In this document: positions 9,301 to 18,791 of the stretch, in pieces
How the letters are laid out: each line of letters begins with the position of its first letter
Position numbering within the stretch: position 1 is the first letter of the stretch
Assembly: GCF_038049935.1 (NCBI RefSeq)
Contig: NZ_CP145886.1
Span: 3,294,501-3,358,500 of the forward strand
DNA: 64,000 nucleotides
Direction of reading: 5' to 3'
Source of the DNA: Rossellomorea sp. y25
GTDB lineage: Bacteria > Bacillota > Bacilli > Bacillales > Bacillaceae_B
Position numbers and translations under genes: made by a program
The notes under the pieces: generated by a model
Seen by the model: the letters and a program-made list of their open reading frames with translations, nothing else
Told to the model about the DNA's origin: nothing
Database searches by the model: none

Positions 9301-9687
9301 ATGCTTTGGCTTATTCGGTTAGTGATTTTTTTCATTATTCTTTATCTATTATACCGCAGTGTGAAATACATTATGGACCCAAAGCGAAAGCTGGAACTTG
9401 CCCAGGAGCAGAAACGTTTTTACTTTCTCGATGATCAGGAAAATGTACGTAAGAATTTCCACGTGACGTATAAAGGAGTTCTATTTGAAGGAGAAAAGTA
9501 TTTAGGGGCAACAGAAAAATCCTTCGAGGTGGTTTCCATCTTTGTTTGGTCAAAAAACATCTCTTCTTTAAAGGGATTGACTCAAGAAGATTTTCAATAC
9601 CTTCAAAATGAAATTAAAGAAAGATACCCTAACGCAAAGCTGGATTGGAAAAGTCCGATCCGTGAATTCCTTCAAAGAAAGCAGTAA
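9301..9687 (+). CDS. ysdB: Sigma-W pathway protein YsdB
   Basis: A 128-residue membrane-anchored protein of the YsdB family. A single N-terminal transmembrane helix (LWLIRLVIFFIILYLLYRSV) is followed by the conserved segments MDPKRKLELAQEQKRFYFLDD and VRKNFHVTYKGVLFEGEK (split here only for length), and a cytoplasmic domain ending near residue 120. The start is the ATG at 9301, behind GGGAGGTAATG; the earlier ATG at 9235 overlaps the -35 box of the promoter and cannot be used. B. subtilis YsdB is part of the sigma-W envelope-stress response, with unknown biochemical role. Confidence 0.9.
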   Translation: MLWLIRLVIFFIILYLLYRSVKYIMDPKRKLELAQEQKRFYFLDDQENVRKNFHVTYKGVLFEGEKYLGATEKSFEVVSIFVWSKNISSLKGLTQEDFQYLQNEIKERYPNAKLDWKSPIREFLQRKQ

Positions 9688-9715
9688 AAAAAACGGCTGG
9701 CCAGCCGTTTTTTAT
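9687..9715. terminator. Bidirectional terminator between ysdB and VTT gene
   Basis: AAAACGGCTGGCCAGCCGTTTT is a perfect palindrome (quoted core AACGGCTGGCCAGCCGTT) with an A-run on the left and a T-run on the right, so it can end transcripts from both sides. It overlaps the stop codons of both genes. Confidence 0.9.
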
Positions 9716-10281
9716 TTACCCGGAAAGAACTCTCTCCATTCAATCACTCTTACTTTTTCTCTTAGAAGATAAAATAGGACGATGAGTGCCAGGAAAATCA
9801 TAACGAGAATAGGAGGGGAAAATTGTTTGATGTATTGACCGAAAACCGTGTAAAAAAACGCCAGGGGAATATTGGAAATAACAGAGGCCCGGATGAAAGG
9901 TTTAAGCTTTTTCTTGCGTTCAAGTAAACAAAGGTTCAACAACTGATAATGGACAAAAGGAATTAACCGCAGTATAGCAATTTGACCGGTTGTGAGAGTA
10001 GCATTCCTTCCAAACCATTTTTCCTTCAGTCTCAGAAGCTTTTCATAGAAAGATGTAAAGCTCTTTATAACAAAGTAAAAAGTAATGGATAAGAGCGTCA
10101 ATCCGATTAATGAATACAGAGTGCCGAATATGCTTCCGAATAGCACTCCTCCCGCCATACATACAAGGGCTACCGGGATAAACAAAAATTGCCTCAGGAT
10201 ATGAAACAAGATAAACAGAACAGGAGCCATATATCCACTAGCTTCCATGAGGGCGAATGCAGCAACTAACCGTTCGTCCAT
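9712..10281 (-). CDS. TVP38/TMEM64 (VTT domain) membrane protein
   Basis: A 189-residue integral membrane protein with about five hydrophobic segments. The VTT-domain signature is visible as FIPVALVCMAGGVLFGSIFG and, later, RLIPFVHYQLLNLC, the second being the place of the usual R-x-x-P-x-x-x-x-N pattern. Family members (for example B. subtilis YtxB and YdjX) are related to DedA proteins, some of which move lipids across membranes; no specific role is known here. RBS GGAGGTCACC precedes the ATG. It lies between ysdB and ysdA. Confidence 0.82.
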   Translation of the reverse strand: MDERLVAAFALMEASGYMAPVLFILFHILRQFLFIPVALVCMAGGVLFGSIFGTLYSLIGLTLLSITFYFVIKSFTSFYEKLLRLKEKWFGRNATLTTGQIAILRLIPFVHYQLLNLCLLERKKKLKPFIRASVISNIPLAFFYTVFGQYIKQFSPPILVMIFLALIVLFYLLREKVRVIEWREFFPGK

Positions 10282-10376
10282 GGCTAAGGTGACCTCCTTC
10301 TGCTTTTCTAAGCTGTTATAGACACTCTCTATATAGTATGTAATGAAGACGGGTTAAAGAATGAAAATTTTTCTAT

Positions 10377-10655
10377 CTACAATTTAGTATTCAGCCAGAT
10401 AAAAAGCAGACTATGAAGCATGACGAGCAGCGGAAACCCGAAAGCGAATACTTTATGTTTCGTTTTATGTCTGTATACCTTCATCCCCATATAGGCGCCG
10501 ATGCTGCCTCCCAGAATCGCGACCTGCCACAATGTATTCTCTTTTATGCGGTATTCATTTCGCTGAGCTTTTCTTTTATCTCTGCCCATGATGATAAAAC
10601 CGATGATATTGATGACAATGGCATATAGATATAAGATACCTGTTAATGTACCCAT
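10377..10655 (-). CDS. ysdA: DUF1294 membrane protein YsdA
   Basis: A 92-residue small membrane protein with two to three hydrophobic helices (IVINIIGFIIMGRDKRKAQ, VAILGGSIGAYMGMKVYRHK, FPLLVMLHSLLFIWL). The R-x-K-x-K-A and GGSIGA..GM...RHKT motifs are those of DUF1294. Function is unknown. In B. subtilis ysdA follows rplT, as here, separated by a terminator-like hairpin. Confidence 0.88.
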   Translation of the reverse strand: MGTLTGILYLYAIVINIIGFIIMGRDKRKAQRNEYRIKENTLWQVAILGGSIGAYMGMKVYRHKTKHKVFAFGFPLLVMLHSLLFIWLNTKL

Positions 10656-10687
10656 GATTTCTACCTGCTTTCCAATGAGATTTATAT

Positions 10688-10720
10688 AAGAAAGGACCGG
10701 CCAGGGGCCAGTCCTTTTTG
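10688..10720. terminator. Terminator after the infC-rpmI-rplT operon
   Basis: AAGGACCGGCC and GGCCAGTCCTT form a GC-rich stem, with TTTTT on the plus side and TTTCTT on the minus side. It lies 25-50 bases after the rplT stop. Confidence 0.75.
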
Positions 10721-10743
10721 TCTGCTAACTTGTCAGCAGTTTA

Positions 10744-11121
<378 letters not shown>

Positions 11122-11130
11122 CTATTACTC

Positions 11131-11331
11131 TTATTTTAGGTTGTCAAGCATATGACGAATGCGTTTGAAATCTCCTTTAGAGACAACAGCCGCTTTACGT
11201 AGCTTACGCTTTGCTTTAGTAGATTTGTTTGCGAATAAATGGCTTGTGTAAGCGTGTGAACGTTTAAGTTTACCAGAACCTGTTTTCTTGAAACGCTTAG
11301 CTGAGCCGCGGTGAGTTTTCATTTTTGGCAT
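11131..11331 (-). CDS. rpmI: 50S ribosomal protein L35
   Basis: A 66-residue, very basic ribosomal protein ([20 protein letters not shown]) of the L35 family, at full length. It sits between infC and rplT in the standard order and with short spacers (23 and 27 bases). RBS GAGGAAAAGC precedes the ATG. Confidence 0.98.
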   Translation of the reverse strand: MPKMKTHRGSAKRFKKTGSGKLKRSHAYTSHLFANKSTKAKRKLRKAAVVSKGDFKRIRHMLDNLK

Positions 11332-11354
11332 GATGCTTTTCCTCCTCGGGTCCT

Positions 11355-11870
11355 TTATTTTTCGTTAACTGGTGCAAGCACCAAGAACATACTGCGACCA
11401 TCCATTTTCGGTTTTGATTCAACGGTTGCTACATCTTTACACTCATCACTGAAGCGATCCAGAACACGTTGACCAATTTCTTTGTGCGTAATCGCACGAC
11501 CTTTAAATCGGATTGACGCTTTAACTTTGTCTCCTTTTTCAAGGAACTTACGAGCGTTACGAAGCTTAGTGTTGAAATCATGCTCATCAATCGTCGGGCT
11601 TAAACGAACCTCTTTAAGATTGATGATCTTCTGATTCTTACGTGCTTCTTTTTCTTTCTTCTGTTGTTCAAACTTAAACTTACCGTAGTCCATGATACGA
11701 GCAACGGGCGGTTTTGCATTTGGAGCAACAAGAACAAGATCAAGATTTACACGTTCAGCGATTTCAAGAGCTTCATTCTTGGTTTTAATCCCAAGTTGCT
11801 CACCGTTTTGATCGATAAGACGTACTTCACGGGCACGAATCGTTTCGTTTAAGATCATGTCTTTGCTAAT
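11355..11870 (-). CDS. infC: Translation initiation factor IF-3 (ATT start)
   Basis: A 171-residue factor that binds the 30S subunit and controls start-codon selection. The N-terminal domain ([17 protein letters not shown]), linker and C-terminal domain ([25 protein letters not shown]) are all present. The start is most likely the ATT at 11868-11870, placed six bases after GGAGGTGG and giving (M)SKDMILNE as in B. subtilis; no ATG or GTG fits the ribosome site. Non-canonical AUU-type starts in infC are conserved and let IF-3 limit its own synthesis. Confidence 0.94.
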   Translation of the reverse strand: MSKDMILNETIRAREVRLIDQNGEQLGIKTKNEALEIAERVNLDLVLVAPNAKPPVARIMDYGKFKFEQQKKEKEARKNQKIINLKEVRLSPTIDEHDFNTKLRNARKFLEKGDKVKASIRFKGRAITHKEIGQRVLDRFSDECKDVATVESKPKMDGRSMFLVLAPVNEK

Positions 11871-11953
11871 AATTAGCCACCTCCAAGGTTTATTAAAAGA
11901 ATACACGGCTTTGGTCGACGCACTCGGACCTTTTTCTGCATGCTTGAAGCAAA

Positions 11954-12000
11954 CAAAAAAAGATGCGAGTGTCGAAACACCCGCACCTGATTATTAAGCA
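11954..12000 (-). promoter_or_regulatory. L20-type leader with attenuator hairpin, infC operon
   Basis: On the minus strand AGGTGCGGGTGT and ACACTCGCATCT form a 12-bp stem (11961-11988) closed by TTCG and followed by seven T residues, 84 bases upstream of infC. In B. subtilis the infC-rpmI-rplT leader carries an L20-bound structure that stabilises such a premature terminator. The remaining L20-binding fold, between here and the promoter at 12117, was not modelled. Confidence 0.8.
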
Positions 12001-12116
12001 TATATAAATGGCTTTAATAGTCAATCACATACCTGGAAACAACTTTAGAAAGCGTTATTCAGGTGAGAAGCGGGTAGCCTCTACTTGTACCAAACTGTAT
12101 TCAATTCACCTTAGAT

Positions 12117-12145
12117 ACTATATCACATGACAAAACCGCTGTCAA
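12117..12145 (-). promoter_or_regulatory. Sigma-A promoter of infC-rpmI-rplT
   Basis: Perfect TTGACA (-35, 12140-12145), 17-bp spacer and TATAGT (-10, 12117-12122). The predicted transcript has a leader of about 240 nt before infC, the size expected for the L20-controlled leader. Confidence 0.85.
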
Positions 12146-12225
12146 ATAATCATTTAATATCACAACGTATTTCATAATATCAGACATCTAAGGAGAGTGC
12201 AACAGTTTTTTTGAATTTTATATGG

Positions 12226-12258
12226 GAGGGACGGACCTTGATGCAAGGTCCGTCCCTC
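12226..12258. terminator. Perfect 15-bp hairpin after thrS
   Basis: GAGGGACGGACCTTG and CAAGGTCCGTCCCTC pair perfectly around a three-base loop, 10 bases after the thrS stop. There is no T-run on the minus side, so termination efficiency is unclear. GGGACGGACC hairpins of this kind recur in Bacillaceae genomes and may be REP-like. Confidence 0.6.
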
Positions 12259-12267
12259 TTCCTCATT

Positions 12268-14199
12268 TTATCGTTTTGCTTCTTTTGTGATGTCTCCGAT
12301 AAACTCTTCAAGGGAGATTGTTTCTGATTTCTGCTCTCCGTATTTACGGACGTTGACAGCCGTTTCCTTGATTTCATTGTCTCCCACTACAAGCATGTAA
12401 GGGACTTTACTCATCTGTGCTTCACGGATTTTGTAGCCGATCTTTTCATTACGATCGTCAATCTCGACACGTAATCCTTCAGCTTGAAGCTTTTCTTTCA
12501 CTTCTTTCGCATAGTCAAAGTGAACATCCGGAGAAACCGGGATTACCTGAACCTGCGTTGGAGCGAGCCATGTCGGGAATGCTCCTTTGTATTCTTCAAT
12601 CAGGAATGCCACGAAGCGTTCCATTGTGGATACGACACCACGGTGAATGACTACCGGACGGTGCTGCTTCCCGTCTTCCCCTACATATGTTAAGTCAAAG
12701 CGCTCCGGAAGCAGGAAATCCAGTTGAACCGTTGATAGAGTTTCTTCCTTACCAAGGGCTGTTTTCACTTGAACGTCCAGTTTAGGGCCGTAGAATGCCG
12801 CTTCCCCTTCAGCTTCAAAGTACTCAACGTCGAGTTCATCCATGGCTTCCTTGATCATCCCTTGTGCACGGTTCCACATCTCATCATCATCGAAGTACTT
12901 CTCAGTATCCTCAGGGTCACGATAAGACAGGCGGAAGGAATAGTCCTTCAGATCAAAGTCTTTGTACACTTCCTGAACCAGGCGTACGACACGCTTGAAT
13001 TCTTCCTTGATTTGATCGGGACGGACAAAGATATGAGCATCGTTCAGAGTCATTCCACGTACACGTTGAAGTCCTGATAGTGCTCCTGATAATTCGTAAC
13101 GGTGCATCAGACCAAGCTCGGCGATACGGATCGGAAGCTCACGATAGCTGTGAATGCCGTTTTTGTAAATCATCATATGATGAGGGCAGTTCATTGGACG
13201 GAGAACAAGGTCTTCGTTATCCATTTCCATAACCGGGAACATGTTTTCCTGATAGTGATCCCAGTGACCGCTTGTTTTATAAAGTTCAACACTTCCCATG
13301 ACAGGAGTGTACACGTGATCATAGCCTAAGCGCTCTTCTTTATCCACGATATAGCGCTCGATGATGCGACGGATCGTTGCACCTTTAGGCAGCCACATCG
13401 GCAGACCTTGTCCCACTTTTTGTGAGTTCATGAATAGGTTTAATTCTTTTCCGATTTTACGGTGATCACGCTCTTTCGCTTCTTCTAAAAGACGCAGATG
13501 CTCTTCCAGGTCTTCTTTCTTGAAAAAGGCAGTACCGTAAATTCGTTGAAGCATTTTGTTATCGCTGTTCCCGCGCCAGTATGCCCCGGCGATGCTCAAC
13601 AGCTTAAACTCTTTAATTTTATTAGTGGACGGAATGTGGATCCCACGACATAGATCGAAGAATTCACCTTGCTCGTAAATCGAGACTTGCTCGCCCTCTG
13701 GAATCGCTTCAAGTAATTCAAGCTTATACTCGTCACCGATTTCTTCATACATTTTCTGAGCTTCGTCGCGACTGACTTCTTTACGAACCACCTCTAAGTT
13801 TTCACCAGTGATCTTCTTCATTTCTTTCTCGATCAATGGCAGGTCCTCTGGTGTAAACGTGTGCTCGGAATCAATATCATAATAAAACCCGCCTTCGATG
13901 ACCGGTCCGATTCCGAGCTTTGTCTCAGGGTATAAACGTTTAATCGCCTGAGCCATTAAATGAGCTGTACTGTGACGAAGAATTTCCAGAGCATCTTCTC
14001 CTGGAGGTGTAACGATTTCTATCGCCCCATCCTCTTGGATCCCTGTACGCAAGTCGATTAATACATTATTTATTTTACCAGCGAGCGCCTTCTTTTTCAG
14101 TCCGGGACTGATGGACGCAGCAATCTCTTCTGTTGTCGTCCCTTTAGGAAACTCCTTTACATTTCCATCAGGGAACTGAATTTTCACTACTTCTGACAT
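12268..14199 (-). CDS. thrS: Threonyl-tRNA synthetase
   Basis: A 643-residue class II enzyme that charges tRNA-Thr. Domains in order: N-terminal TGS (residues 1-62), editing domain ([16 protein letters not shown], with the metal/editing HxxxH and [11 protein letters not shown]), catalytic core (motif 2 [13 protein letters not shown] with zinc-ligand [10 protein letters not shown], motif 3 [14 protein letters not shown]) and the anticodon-binding domain from about residue 535 ([15 protein letters not shown]). It is a single-gene unit behind a T-box. RBS AAGGAGTG precedes the ATG. Confidence 0.98.
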   Translation of the reverse strand: MSEVVKIQFPDGNVKEFPKGTTTEEIAASISPGLKKKALAGKINNVLIDLRTGIQEDGAIEIVTPPGEDALEILRHSTAHLMAQAIKRLYPETKLGIGPVIEGGFYYDIDSEHTFTPEDLPLIEKEMKKITGENLEVVRKEVSRDEAQKMYEEIGDEYKLELLEAIPEGEQVSIYEQGEFFDLCRGIHIPSTNKIKEFKLLSIAGAYWRGNSDNKMLQRIYGTAFFKKEDLEEHLRLLEEAKERDHRKIGKELNLFMNSQKVGQGLPMWLPKGATIRRIIERYIVDKEERLGYDHVYTPVMGSVELYKTSGHWDHYQENMFPVMEMDNEDLVLRPMNCPHHMMIYKNGIHSYRELPIRIAELGLMHRYELSGALSGLQRVRGMTLNDAHIFVRPDQIKEEFKRVVRLVQEVYKDFDLKDYSFRLSYRDPEDTEKYFDDDEMWNRAQGMIKEAMDELDVEYFEAEGEAAFYGPKLDVQVKTALGKEETLSTVQLDFLLPERFDLTYVGEDGKQHRPVVIHRGVVSTMERFVAFLIEEYKGAFPTWLAPTQVQVIPVSPDVHFDYAKEVKEKLQAEGLRVEIDDRNEKIGYKIREAQMSKVPYMLVVGDNEIKETAVNVRKYGEQKSETISLEEFIGDITKEAKR

Positions 14200-14239
14200 G
14201 TAATTTCACTCCTTAAATAATCTCTATAAAACATAAAAA

Positions 14240-14515
14240 ACCCCGCCCCTTCACGTTTGAAGGGACGAGGTTAATAAGTAAACTCGTGGTTCCACCCAAC
14301 TTCTCATTGTGCCCAAAATACAGACAATGACTTCATTGAAAACGAATAACGACATTTAGCCGTCAATCATTACTGTGAATCCGTCAAGATTCAGTTCATA
14401 ATTGAAGTTCCGAGGTGGTAAATATCACTACCGAATTAGGAAGCTTGCAGCCGGGAGACTTCCCTCTCTGTGAATGGAATAGGAATATTCTTGTCCTCAT
14501 CATAACCTTTATTTA
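14240..14515 (-). promoter_or_regulatory. T-box riboswitch (tRNA-Thr), thrS leader
   Basis: On the minus strand the T-box core reads TTGGGTGGAACCACGAG (near 14285-14302), a variant of AGGGTGGNACCGCG, followed by a terminator formed by CCTCGTCCCTTCA and GAAGGGGCGGGG plus a T-run (14238-14272). The stem I region holds ACC (14417-14419) in the context TTTACCACCTCGG, a threonine specifier; the adjacent ACC at 14414-14416 is an alternative in another register. Confidence 0.92.
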
Positions 14516-14533
14516 TTGACTTATTATGTAGGT

Positions 14534-14562
14534 ATTATAATCGGTTATGTTTTGAAAAGCAA
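14534..14562 (-). promoter_or_regulatory. Sigma-A promoter of thrS
   Basis: TATAAT (14534-14539) preceded at 17 bp by a weak -35 TTGCTT (14557-14562), just upstream of the T-box leader and overlapping the ytxC stop region. Confidence 0.65.
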
Positions 14563-14564
14563 GC

Positions 14565-15431
14565 CTATTCATTCGCGATATCCCACGAAGGATACAGAAG
14601 CGTGTCAGGAAAATAACTCAACGGCAGGAGATCGATCCGTTCTTCGAAAATGTTCTGAAGCGTCCTGATCAATTGATGGTCACCATTTCCATAGACGAGT
14701 ATCTTTTCCGGGGCAATGGATAATAACGGAGCAATGGTGTACGAATCAACATATAAGGGATGATTCGTCAATAATCGTTTATCAATCGCCTTTGTCAGTT
14801 CCTGGCGTGTCAGCTCTTTCATGTCTTCATCAAAGAAACGATAGCCGTAACCCGTCGAGTACAGATGGATCGTGCGCATTTTCTGCTCCCTCGATGCTAG
14901 ATACTCCCGCAGCATATGAACAAACATTTGATATTCCTGCTCCATCTTATATTCATCTATAGCAAGATCCACCATGAGGAGGAGTCTCTCCTGAAGGTTC
15001 TTCAGCCTGAACTTGCTAAAAGAGTCGAATGATATGGGAGTCTTTCCTTCCAACAATAGCTCCAGGCTGTCATGGACGTATTTGACCTCGTCCCATTCAC
15101 CAATCAGCTCCATCAATTCAGGTCGTTCACCCATCCTCATCTCTGATACGACTTCTAATATTTGATTGATTTCATCAACATCTTCATAGAAATAATTTTC
15201 TTTCAGGGCTGATTCGGACCAGTCCATGCATTTATCATTTAAGACAAAGTGTGAAACCCCATTGAATAGCTTTTCTCTTTCCTTGAAGAAGGGGGAAACC
15301 TCTATCGTCAGATTATAGTGAGTTGTATGTTGAAAAAGCGTTTCATGAAACCATGATTGGATGAACTCTTTATTGAGGTATTCTTGAAGCTTTACCGCAT
15401 CACTTTTTTGCTTAAAAATAAATTCAATCAA
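14565..15431 (-). CDS. ytxC: Sporulation protein YtxC
   Basis: A 288-residue soluble protein of the YtxC family, associated with sporulation by regulon membership in B. subtilis; no biochemical activity is known. The sequence is rich in charged helical segments (for example RQELTKAIDKRLLTNHPLY) and ends with APEKILVYGNGDHQLI and LLPLSYFPDTLLYPSWDIANE in two conserved blocks. I place the start at TTG (15429-15431), nine bases after AAGGAGG, giving LIEFIFKQ. Synteny between thrS and dnaI supports the identity. Confidence 0.85.
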   Translation of the reverse strand: MIEFIFKQKSDAVKLQEYLNKEFIQSWFHETLFQHTTHYNLTIEVSPFFKEREKLFNGVSHFVLNDKCMDWSESALKENYFYEDVDEINQILEVVSEMRMGERPELMELIGEWDEVKYVHDSLELLLEGKTPISFDSFSKFRLKNLQERLLLMVDLAIDEYKMEQEYQMFVHMLREYLASREQKMRTIHLYSTGYGYRFFDEDMKELTRQELTKAIDKRLLTNHPLYVDSYTIAPLLSIAPEKILVYGNGDHQLIRTLQNIFEERIDLLPLSYFPDTLLYPSWDIANE

Positions 15432-15583
15432 ACTTTCTCGCCTCCTTAAACCCAATTCCCTGATTTATATATATGGGAGGCTTGTATCATTTAGAAGTTG
15501 ATGAGGGAATTTAATTGACTCTTTTCTTCACTATGTAGTTATGGACACCATGAACATGCGTTCGCTTCCGTGCACGATGAGTG

Positions 15584-15751
15584 AATCCGGCCGTTTCTTT
15601 CAATAATCCGGACGTTTCTCTCGGAAATCCGGACGTTTCTCTCGGAAATCCAGCCGTTTCTTTCGGAAATCCGGCCGTTTCTTTCGGAAATCCGGCCGTT
15701 TCTCTCGATAATCCAGCCGAAAACCTCCATAATCCAGCCGTTTTGCAATAA
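15584..15751. repeat. Tandem array, eight units at 21-bp period
   Basis: Eight consecutive 21-bp units begin with AATCC(G/A)G(C/A)CGTTTC, the first at 15584 and the second at 15605; the sixth to eighth decay at the right. Because 21 is divisible by three, the minus strand can be read as a heptapeptide repeat (ISERNGR), but there is no ribosome site or sensible protein. It lies between dnaI and ytxC, both on the minus strand. Function unknown. Confidence 0.92.
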
Positions 15752-15810
15752 TTGTAAAAAAATCACATCAAAATGTCCAATGTCTACACCTAAATTTACA
15801 CACATAAAAA

Positions 15811-15845
15811 AGAGAGGAAATCGCATCGCATGTAATTTCCTCTCT
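15811..15845 (-). terminator. Terminator of the nrdR-dnaB-dnaI operon
   Basis: On the minus strand AGAGAGGAAATT and ATTTCCTCTCT form an 11-bp stem followed by TTTTTATG, directly behind the dnaI stop codon. Confidence 0.85.
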
Positions 15846-15851
15846 TTCAAT

Positions 15852-16796
15852 CTATTCTCTTCTATTCCTTCCATCAATCAACACAGGCTGGGATAGATAT
15901 TTAATCCGCTCCATGATCCTTGCCGCCTTCAGCTTTTCTTCTTCTCCTCTTTGGCTGTATGTCAAATGATGAGTCAGCTCGCTGAAGTTGAAGTTGGAGG
16001 TGAAGAATGTAGGCAGGTTCTCAAGCATTCTGTACTGGAGGATCGTCCCCAAGATCTCATCTCTCCCCCAGCTAGACATCGTTTCTGCGCCGATGTCATC
16101 GAGCATGAGTATCGGGGCTGATTTTACCATCTCAAGCTTTTCATTCACCGTATTATCACCGAGTGATTGTTTGATCTCCCTGAAGAACTCGGGAACATAC
16201 ACGATAAGAGAACCGATTTTTTTCTCGGCGAGTTCATTGGCCATGGCCCCTAACAAATAGGACTTGCCGACCCCGAACTTCCCGTAAAAATAGAGTCCTT
16301 TCATTTTCGTGCCCTCTGTATAGGTCTCCACGAAATTCTTTGCAAGCCGCACTGCTTCCAGACGGCTTTTCGAATCAAGGTCAAGGGTTGAGAAAGATGC
16401 TTGTAAAATATCCTTCGGTACATACAGGCTTTTGATTAGACGCTGGGCGCTCGTCCTTTCATCGTGGATGACTTTTCGAGGGCAGCGATGATAATCAATG
16501 TCGATTGTGTTGCCCCTGATCACTAAGTGGGGATCATACCCCTCCATCATATTCTTACACTCCTGTAAAGAAGGGCAATAACGGCATTCCTTACTTTGAG
16601 AAATGTATTCATATAACTTCATAAGGCTCTCATTCACCATTTCCCCTGTAACACGGTCTTCATTCCTGCGAATAAAATCCTTCACATCATTGTTTTCAAG
16701 AATCTCTTTTTTCATTTGCTCATATCTTTGTTGAAACGAACCAGAAGCCGCCAACCTTTTCAGGGTGTTGTTTATTCTTTCCACCGCTATGTTCAC
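15852..16796 (-). CDS. dnaI: Primosomal protein DnaI (helicase loader)
   Basis: A 314-residue AAA+ ATPase that loads the replicative helicase DnaC at oriC and restart sites. The N-terminal helicase-binding domain (1-105) includes a zinc site (CRYCPSLQEC, then HRCPRK). The ATPase domain carries Walker A (YGKFGVGKSYLLGA), Walker B (ILMLDDIGAE) and an arginine finger region (ARIMERIKYLSQP). The ATG directly abuts the dnaB stop codon, so translation is coupled; its ribosome site lies inside dnaB. Confidence 0.96.
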   Translation of the reverse strand: MNIAVERINNTLKRLAASGSFQQRYEQMKKEILENNDVKDFIRRNEDRVTGEMVNESLMKLYEYISQSKECRYCPSLQECKNMMEGYDPHLVIRGNTIDIDYHRCPRKVIHDERTSAQRLIKSLYVPKDILQASFSTLDLDSKSRLEAVRLAKNFVETYTEGTKMKGLYFYGKFGVGKSYLLGAMANELAEKKIGSLIVYVPEFFREIKQSLGDNTVNEKLEMVKSAPILMLDDIGAETMSSWGRDEILGTILQYRMLENLPTFFTSNFNFSELTHHLTYSQRGEEEKLKAARIMERIKYLSQPVLIDGRNRRE

Positions 16797-18185
16797 CTAC
16801 TTCCGAAAATTTTTAAGCTCTTCTTCGAGTTTTTTCTTCTCTGCCTCGAAATCGTATTCTTCCTGAGAGGAATCGTTTTCTTTCTCCACTTCTCCTTCTT
16901 GGAACCATTCCGGGAGTTTTTCTGTCCGAATCGGCTTTCTTCGCCTATTCGTTTTATTTTCCTTTTTCCCTTCAGCCCACTCCAAATACTGCTTGTGTTC
17001 CTTCTTGGCTAAATCCATTGCTTCGCTTGCAGTCGTAACCTTTTTCCTCGACCAATGAGATGCGATTTTTTCCATATATCCCTTTGTCAGCTTCATATCT
17101 GTTTTTAATAGGACATATTGTATAAGAACGTTCATAACACCAAGCGGCAGCTTCTGTGACATGAGCACTTCTTCTACGGCCTGCAGATCAGACTTAGAAG
17201 GGGCACCGCCATTCGAAATATCAGATAGTACGTCTTTTGGAGACGTGTTTTCAAGGTATTCAATCAGCTCCTCTTCTTTGGAGAGGGGTTTATACGCTGG
17301 TTCAGGTTTCTTGGTCTCGATTCTGGTAGTCAAATCGGGCAATTGATCCCCTGTTTGTAGCCCATACCAATCCCGTGCAGTTTTACGCAATAATTCTATA
17401 TCGATGGTATCATCAGCATCCAGGGAACTTAAGACGATATTTTTCATTTGAATAGGATCGATGCCGTATAAATAGCTCAGCTTCAGTACCGTTTCCTTCA
17501 CAGTCGCTGTAAAGGCTTTTCGCGGAACCATGGATTCGGATAATCCCGCCAGCAATAACTGAAAATCAAAATCGATGTCGTCTAATGGAATCCCTTCATT
17601 CCTTCCATAGTTCATATATTGTTCACCAGACTTGGTTTCCGAATCCACATTTGCATCATGGTGAAGAAAATTAATTTGCTCCGATGTAAAAACATCCTGA
17701 AAGGATCGAGTGATATTCGAGTACTGCTGTTTATCAACCGATTCGTCAGTGAAAAACTTCTTCAAACGCAAGTAATGAGTTCTGCCGATTTTCCGGTAAA
17801 GATACACATTCAACATACCATCATGAAAGAATTCCTGAGGGGAAAGAGGAGGCTGCAGTTCATAGAGAAAGCTGCGGTCCCCGTTGTCCCTTTTTTCATA
17901 TGCCTTTAACAAGCCGATTCCCTCAAGCTTCATCCGCGCTTCGTAGACGTCCTGAAGATTCACGGACAGTATGTTCATAAGGTGATAATGGGTGGAATCA
18001 GTCGACCAGAGCCGATTTTCTTCGACTTCTCCCCATAAACTCATATAAAGACTGTAGCACACTGAACCAATTAAAGGCTGGTACAGAAATGTAATGATTT
18101 TCCGGTCATATTCCTGAAGCATCCCATTTGTCCCTACCGTGTAGGGATCGATTGGCTGTATTTCATTCCAATGCTTCTTCATCAT
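16797..18185 (-). CDS. dnaB: Replication initiation and membrane attachment protein DnaB
   Basis: A 462-residue DnaB/DnaD superfamily protein acting with DnaD and DnaI in helicase loading and linked to membrane attachment of the origin. The N-terminal winged-helix part (residues 1-150: YDRKIITFLYQPLIGSVCYS) and a DnaD-like C-terminal domain (about 320-400, LQAVEEVLMSQKLPLGVMNVL) are visible. The last 80 residues are highly charged (KKENKTNRRRKPIRTEKLPEW). Not the helicase called DnaB in E. coli. Middle gene of nrdR-dnaB-dnaI. The ribosome site is weak (AAAGGTAG). Confidence 0.95.
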   Translation of the reverse strand: MMKKHWNEIQPIDPYTVGTNGMLQEYDRKIITFLYQPLIGSVCYSLYMSLWGEVEENRLWSTDSTHYHLMNILSVNLQDVYEARMKLEGIGLLKAYEKRDNGDRSFLYELQPPLSPQEFFHDGMLNVYLYRKIGRTHYLRLKKFFTDESVDKQQYSNITRSFQDVFTSEQINFLHHDANVDSETKSGEQYMNYGRNEGIPLDDIDFDFQLLLAGLSESMVPRKAFTATVKETVLKLSYLYGIDPIQMKNIVLSSLDADDTIDIELLRKTARDWYGLQTGDQLPDLTTRIETKKPEPAYKPLSKEEELIEYLENTSPKDVLSDISNGGAPSKSDLQAVEEVLMSQKLPLGVMNVLIQYVLLKTDMKLTKGYMEKIASHWSRKKVTTASEAMDLAKKEHKQYLEWAEGKKENKTNRRRKPIRTEKLPEWFQEGEVEKENDSSQEEYDFEAEKKKLEEELKNFRK

Positions 18186-18253
18186 AGTTGGATTCTACCT
18201 TTCAAAGAAATAAAGAGAAAAGAGCTAAAGAATTACATCTTCAGCTCATTCTT

Positions 18254-18709
18254 CTACTCTTTTTTTATTAATTCTTTCAGTTCGTCTATAAATACATTAA
18301 TATCCTTAAACTGTCGATAAACAGATGCAAAGCGTACGTATGCAACTTCATCTACCTTGGCAAGTTGATCCATGACCATCTCACCGATCTTAACGGATTC
18401 TACCTCAGAAGCACCTTGATTTCGGAGTTCCTTTTCAATATCCGTTGAGATCTTTTCTAATCTCTCAAGAGGTACCGGGCGCTTCTCACAAGCCTTGATC
18501 AACCCTCTCAAAATCTTCTCTCGACTAAACTCTTCTCTTACCCCTTCTTTTTTCACCACAATTAAAGGAAGCTCTTCTACCTTCTCGAAGGTCGTGAAGC
18601 GAAAAGTGCATTCTTCACATTCTCTTCTTCTCCTGATCGAACGTCCTTCATCAGCAGGCCGGGAGTCCACCACTCGGGTACCATTATGCTGGCAAGACGG
18701 GCATTTCAT
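18254..18709 (-). CDS. nrdR: Transcriptional repressor NrdR
   Basis: A 151-residue zinc-finger/ATP-cone repressor of ribonucleotide reductase genes. The zinc ribbon ([18 protein letters not shown] ... [16 protein letters not shown]) occupies residues 1-45 and the ATP-cone residues 49-139 ([20 protein letters not shown]). The start is the ATG at 18709, behind GGAGCTGATATT; the ORF is open 21 codons further up but those do not match the family. First gene of the replication-initiation operon, as in B. subtilis (ytcG). Confidence 0.95.
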   Translation of the reverse strand: MKCPSCQHNGTRVVDSRPADEGRSIRRRRECEECTFRFTTFEKVEELPLIVVKKEGVREEFSREKILRGLIKACEKRPVPLERLEKISTDIEKELRNQGASEVESVKIGEMVMDQLAKVDEVAYVRFASVYRQFKDINVFIDELKELIKKE

Positions 18710-18791
18710 AATATCAGCTCCGTTATTACATACTCTTACTTTCATCATATAAAAAAGCTGCGCTGTACACAAGCTTCTATGGGATTTACCG

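Noticed and set aside
15539..15877. 112-codon minus-strand frame with ISERNGR heptad repeats
   Set aside because: It is the 21-bp array read in frame; no ribosome site, no protein family, and its ends overlap the dnaI stop and terminator.
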